Shown here one piece after another: positions 6,304 to 9,037 of a stretch of DNA of 9,037 nucleotides. The DNA is taken from contig JAMCRA010000015.1 in assembly GCA_023380285.1 (NCBI GenBank), positions 1 to 9,037 on the forward strand. Direction: 5' to 3'. Below the pieces are notes generated by a model that was given only the letters and a program-made list of their open reading frames with translations, ran no database searches and was not told the origin of the DNA. Numbering within the stretch: position 1 is the first letter of the stretch; each line of letters begins with the position of its first letter. The DNA comes from Bacillota bacterium (GTDB lineage Bacteria > Nitrospirota_A > Leptospirillia > Leptospirillales > JAMCRA01). The position numbers and the translations under genes are program-made.

Positions 6304-7228
6304 CTGCCGCAGGGCGGATTTTTCGGAAATCAACCCAGACATCCAGAACCCCAATGATTCCCAACAACAACAAGATTAAGGGCTGCAAGAGAATAAAGCT
6401 CGCGGCAATGATCCAAAATAGTCGCCCGAACTTTCGACTTTTTGCATACGATACAATAACCCCCGCCCCTTGTCCTACATACAGGATGGAGAGGCTGAAA
6501 AACAGATTGATTCCCGCGATACGCACAAGATGGGAGGGAATCGCAATCAAGGCCAGCGAGAGAATAAGAAAGAAAATCATTGGATCCCAAAGGACCCAGC
6601 GGTCGATCCCATAACCAAAACCCGCAGCTGTCTTTCTTGACAAAATTCCCTTGACCATCCCCATCAATATCAGTGCTGTAAGAAAAACGGTTGCCACAAA
6701 AACTCCAGGAACAAGGGACAAGAAAGACAAGAACAGCTCTGGCTCCATTTTCAGAATCAAGTTCTGGTCCACAACCGGAATCGGGGATGGGGAATTCTGA
6801 AGATAAAGATGAACAACCTGATCAAATGACTGATAAAGCTCTTGCCGCAATCTTTCCAGAATCTTTCCCCCTGTCCGAAAATAGAAAAAACCCAATACGA
6901 AGGAGAAAAAGGCAATCATCTGGAGAGATATCGCAAAGAGAGAGGAAGAAAAGTTCTTGTGCCGACGGACGAGCTCCCCGGCTAAAACACCAGACATCCC
7001 TGCCCAAGCGATATACAACAATAAAGAAAGGGGATTCCGGGTGAGAAGTTCAACCACGAGTCCGGAAAGAACCATCGCACCAACACCCAGCTGATATCGA
7101 TGGTACGCAATTTGTGCCAACGCCAGAGGGACCCCCGAAAACATGGCGACAAAATATCCAGCCCTCGGAAAAAAGAAGACCCCTACAAAGAGCGCTGCCG
7201 ACGTGGAGGTCGTCAGAAGAAGTGGCAC
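6281..7228 (-). CDS. DUF2232 (YybS-like) integral membrane protein
   Basis: A 315-residue membrane protein with about eight hydrophobic segments. The C-terminal portion (ILLQPLILLLLGIIGVLDVW, then VDFRKIRP) has the GLLD-W-DFR style ending of the DUF2232/YybS family. Genes of this family are commonly found right behind rpsF-ssb-rpsR, as here, which supports the call. The function is not established; a transport or envelope role is often assumed. The start is GTG at 7228: an in-frame TGA lies 21 nt upstream (7248-7246), so few alternatives exist, and no good Shine-Dalgarno site is visible, suggesting translation coupled to rpsR, which ends 23 nt before. A large loop (about 120-160) separates the N- and C-terminal helix groups. 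The 3' end overlaps the rlpA start. Confidence 0.85.
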   Translation of the reverse strand: MPLLLTTSTSAALFVGVFFFPRAGYFVAMFSGVPLALAQIAYHRYQLGVGAMVLSGLVVELLTRNPLSLLLYIAWAGMSGVLAGELVRRHKNFSSSLFAISLQMIAFFSFVLGFFYFRTGGKILERLRQELYQSFDQVVHLYLQNSPSPIPVVDQNLILKMEPELFLSFLSLVPGVFVATVFLTALILMGMVKGILSRKTAAGFGYGIDRWVLWDPMIFFLILSLALIAIPSHLVRIAGINLFFSLSILYVGQGAGVIVSYAKSRKFGRLFWIIAASFILLQPLILLLLGIIGVLDVWVDFRKIRPAADDESTEA

Positions 7229-7251
7229 AAAAGGGAATGACGTTTTCAGGT

Positions 7252-7482
7252 CTACTTTTCCTCGGAAAAAGCAAAAAAGGCGACATTTCGCCCTTGCTTG
7301 ATCGCTGCCGCAAGCCCCCTCTGATGTCGGGAGCAGGTTCCCGAAAGTCTCCGCGGAATAATCTTTCCTCTTTCCGTCAGAAATCCTTTCATCGTATTGA
7401 TATCCTTGTAATCGATTTCGAGTTTTTCAATACAAAACCTGCACACTTTTTTCCGCTGAAATGACCTTGCCGGGGAACTCAT
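7252..7482 (-). CDS. rpsR: 30S ribosomal protein S18 (zinc-ligand form)
   Basis: A 76-residue S18, which binds S6 on the platform of the 30S subunit. Conserved stretches are [20 protein letters not shown] (23-42), [20 protein letters not shown] (43-62) and the basic N-terminus. C14, C17 (VCRFC) and C50 with H53 (CSRH) form a CX2C plus CX2H set, consistent with a zinc-binding (C+) S18. The last residues ([12 protein letters not shown]) differ from the usual LALLPY-type end. ATG 7482 is the start because AGGAGGT lies 6 nt upstream. The longer frame from GTG 7500 would translate that ribosome site (GGT within AGGAGGT) and is rejected. The gene lies 68 bp after ssb. Confidence 0.97.
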   Translation of the reverse strand: MSSPARSFQRKKVCRFCIEKLEIDYKDINTMKGFLTERGKIIPRRLSGTCSRHQRGLAAAIKQGRNVAFFAFSEEK

Positions 7483-7488
7483 TGTCTT

Positions 7489-7495
7489 ACCTCCT
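7489..7495 (-). promoter_or_regulatory. Strong ribosome binding site fixing the rpsR start
   Basis: AGGAGGT on the reverse strand, 6 nt before ATG 7482, matches the anti-Shine-Dalgarno consensus almost fully. It rules out the upstream in-frame GTG at 7500. A 5-bp hairpin (ACTCT/AGAGT, 7499-7513) lies immediately upstream. Confidence 0.85.
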
Positions 7496-7550
7496 GCCAC
7501 TCTATAAAAGAGTAATACCGTTTATTTGTGATGACTCATGACGAAAAACA

Positions 7551-7973
7551 TTAAAAAGGAATATCTCCGTCACTCTCTGCTTCGCCCGAAAATCCCTGAA
7601 AACCTGTTTCTTCCTGAAGAGAGCTCGTGGGAGAAGAAGAAGATCGTCGATTGGGACCGACAAAGGTGATCGATTGCGTCACCACTTCGACCTTGCTCCG
7701 TTTCTGGCCTTCCTGCTCCCATCGACGTTGCTGCAAGCGCCCTTCGACAAGAACCGGAGACCCTTTTTCCAGATAGTTTTTCACCAGGTCAGCCTGTTTT
7801 CCGAACGTGACCACATCGATATAGGAGACATCTTCCCGGGTCTCGTTTTCCTGTCGATACCGATTATTGATCGCCAGTGTGAAAGACGCCACAGGAGCAC
7901 CATCCCGGGTAAAACGAACTTCCGGATCCCTGGTCAGATTCCCCATCAGGATGACCTTGTTGTAGTTACTCAA
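7551..7973 (-). CDS. ssb: Single-stranded DNA-binding protein SSB
   Basis: A 140-residue SSB that coats single-stranded DNA in replication, recombination and repair. The N-terminal OB-fold (about 1-108) begins MSNYNKVILMGNLTRDPEVR and continues VASFTLAINNRYR, YIDVVTFGKQADLVKNYLEK, GSPVLVEGRLQQRRW. A Ser-rich, flexible linker follows (from about 109). The acidic tip ends DGDIPF, the peptide that recruits partner proteins. The start codon is TTG (7973-7971), overlapping the rpsF stop as TTGA; no nearer ATG would preserve the conserved N-terminus. It is shorter than E. coli SSB because of its linker. It sits between rpsF and rpsR as in many bacteria. Confidence 0.97.
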   Translation of the reverse strand: MSNYNKVILMGNLTRDPEVRFTRDGAPVASFTLAINNRYRQENETREDVSYIDVVTFGKQADLVKNYLEKGSPVLVEGRLQQRRWEQEGQKRSKVEVVTQSITFVGPNRRSSSSPTSSLQEETGFQGFSGEAESDGDIPF

Positions 7974-8338
7974 ACAGCCTCTCCCTCTCTCACAGGCCTG
8001 GCATGTTCCGATTTTTCTTCTCCTGTCCCTTCCGAGGATGGAAGGACAAGCTTGTTCTTCCGGACCACCATTGTTTTAATGATTCGCTCATCCAGACGGG
8101 CTTGCCGGTCGAATTCTGCAATATCTTCAGACTTCTGGAATTCGATAAAAAACACAACATATTCTGCCCGGCGCTCTTTTTTCAGTTCATAGGACAGACG
8201 CCTTTTCCCCATCTTCTGGACATGATGAACCGTTCCCTCGCGGGAAACAACAAGAGTCTGAAACTTTGCGAGGACCGACGCAATTTCTTCATCTGATAGG
8301 TTTGACTTGATCAGGAGTACACACTCATAAAATGCCAT
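7970..8338 (-). CDS. rpsF: 30S ribosomal protein S6
   Basis: A 122-residue S6, which pairs with S18 on the 30S platform. It begins MAFYECVLLIKSNLSDEEIA and contains GKRRLSYELKKERRAEYVVF (44-63) and RLDERIIKTMVV (81-92), the usual ferredoxin-like core. The charged C-terminal tail of about 22 residues (SSEGTGEEKSEHARPVREGE region) is variable in the family. AAAGG lies about 8 nt before ATG 8338. It starts 27 nt after ychF ends, and its stop overlaps the TTG start of ssb, so S6 and SSB translation are likely coupled. Confidence 0.97.
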   Translation of the reverse strand: MAFYECVLLIKSNLSDEEIASVLAKFQTLVVSREGTVHHVQKMGKRRLSYELKKERRAEYVVFFIEFQKSEDIAEFDRQARLDERIIKTMVVRKNKLVLPSSEGTGEEKSEHARPVREGEAV

Positions 8339-8365
8339 CAGAAACCTTTCCGGGACATTCTCCCA

Positions 8366-9037
8366 TTACACGTGGAAACGGAAATACACTACATCTCCGT
8401 CTTGAATGGGATACTCTTTCCCCTCAAGACGAAGAAGTCCTTTTTCCTTGACGGCCTTTTCGGATCCTAAACGGTCCAGATCGTCAAATTTCATCACTTC
8501 TGCCCGAATAAAACCCCTCTCGATGTCCGAGTGAATTTTTCCGGCAGCTTTCGGAGCCAGCGTGCCCTGCGGCACGGTCCAGGCTCTCACCTCATCTTCT
8601 CCTGCGGTCAGAAACGTGACAAGACCAAGAATACTGTATCCCATATGAACAATTCTTTCGAGCCCCGACTCCTTCATGCCGAGCTCATCAAGAAATGCCC
8701 GACGCTCTTCAGGAGGAAGAGCCGAGATTTCTGACTCAATGCGGGCAGAGACAGTGAGAAGCACAGCGTTTCTTTTCTCTACCGCTTTCAAGAGACGATC
8801 AAGGACTTCTGACCCAATTTCCGACAAGTCATCCGACACATTTGCAACATATAAAACTGGTTTCTGTGTGAGCAGTCCCAGTGTATTCCTAAATTCCTGT
8901 TTCTCAGGCTCAAGGTCCAGAAGTCGGGCGGGCAATCCTTTTTCCAGATGATTTTTTATTTCCTGCAGGGACTCTTTCTGGGATAAAAGATCCTTGGAGC
9001 CGCTTTTTGCAGTTTTTTCAAGCTTTTGCAGACGTGT
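8366..9037 (-). CDS. ychF: Ribosome-binding ATPase YchF (partial, N-terminus off window)
   Basis: The frame is open from the window edge to TAA at 8366, giving the last 223 residues of a protein usually about 363 long. What is present: the helical coiled-coil insert (LQKLEKTAKSGSKDLLSQKE), LLTQKPVLYVANVSDDL with the G4 position of the G domain, then the C-terminal TGS domain (FLTAGEDEVRAWTVPQGTLA, AAGKIHSDIERGFIRAEVMK, and RLEGKEYPIQDGDVVYFRFH near the end). YchF/OLA1 proteins are Obg-family P-loop NTPases that prefer ATP and bind ribosomes. The G4-equivalent motif reads NVSD (66-69 of this fragment) rather than the usual NxxE. The P-loop and switch regions are outside the window. It is the first visible gene of the rpsF operon. 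Confidence 0.95.
   Translation of the reverse strand, partial: TRLQKLEKTAKSGSKDLLSQKESLQEIKNHLEKGLPARLLDLEPEKQEFRNTLGLLTQKPVLYVANVSDDLSEIGSEVLDRLLKAVEKRNAVLLTVSARIESEISALPPEERRAFLDELGMKESGLERIVHMGYSILGLVTFLTAGEDEVRAWTVPQGTLAPKAAGKIHSDIERGFIRAEVMKFDDLDRLGSEKAVKEKGLLRLEGKEYPIQDGDVVYFRFHV

Noticed and set aside
1..9037. CRISPR arrays, insertion sequences, attachment sites or defence genes
   Set aside because: No regularly spaced repeats, transposase-like frames, terminal inverted repeats or duplicated tRNA ends were seen on either strand.

Overview
The window looks like chromosomal DNA of a Gram-negative, non-model bacterium. A Leptospirillum-like member of the Nitrospirota is my best guess; this is an inference from gene content (a sulfide:quinone oxidoreductase-like flavoprotein next to a DUF1641-like gene, a DUF2232 protein behind rpsR) and was not tested by any search. 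GC content looks moderate. Coding is dense, mostly on the minus strand, with short gaps, strong GGAGG-type ribosome sites and several overlapping stop/start codons. I see no IS element, CRISPR array, integrase or phage gene.

Layout from right to left, following minus-strand transcription. From 9037 to about 5097 runs one long co-directional block: the C-terminal two thirds of the ATPase YchF, ribosomal protein S6 (rpsF), SSB (ssb), ribosomal protein S18 (rpsR), a DUF2232/YybS-like membrane protein, the lipoprotein RlpA (double-psi beta-barrel plus SPOR), and two small genes: a basic coiled-coil protein and a 56-residue DUF4177-like protein that a 60-residue length cut-off would miss. This is the classical S6-SSB-S18 operon, but rplI, often found close behind rpsR, is not here.

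The centre holds a plus-strand gene for a small single-pass membrane protein with a coiled coil (4636-5091). It is divergent from rimO (minus, 3070-4521), the methylthiotransferase acting on ribosomal protein S12. The 114-bp region between their starts carries a perfect 17-bp palindrome. A plus-strand gene for an unrecognised protein with about 12 membrane helices (2000-3040) converges on rimO.

The left end holds tRNA-Leu(UAG) on the minus strand, then an SQR-like gene and a DUF1641-like gene joined by a TGATG stop/start overlap; the second runs off the window.

Most of the window is housekeeping: translation, replication, envelope and sulfide oxidation. I found no strong sign of an undescribed multi-gene system. 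The points most worth a second look are the loss of the RlpA catalytic-site glutamate, the NVSD variant of the YchF nucleotide-specificity motif, the palindromes in the rimO divergent region, the two-cysteine SQR with its DUF1641-like partner, and the unnamed small genes.
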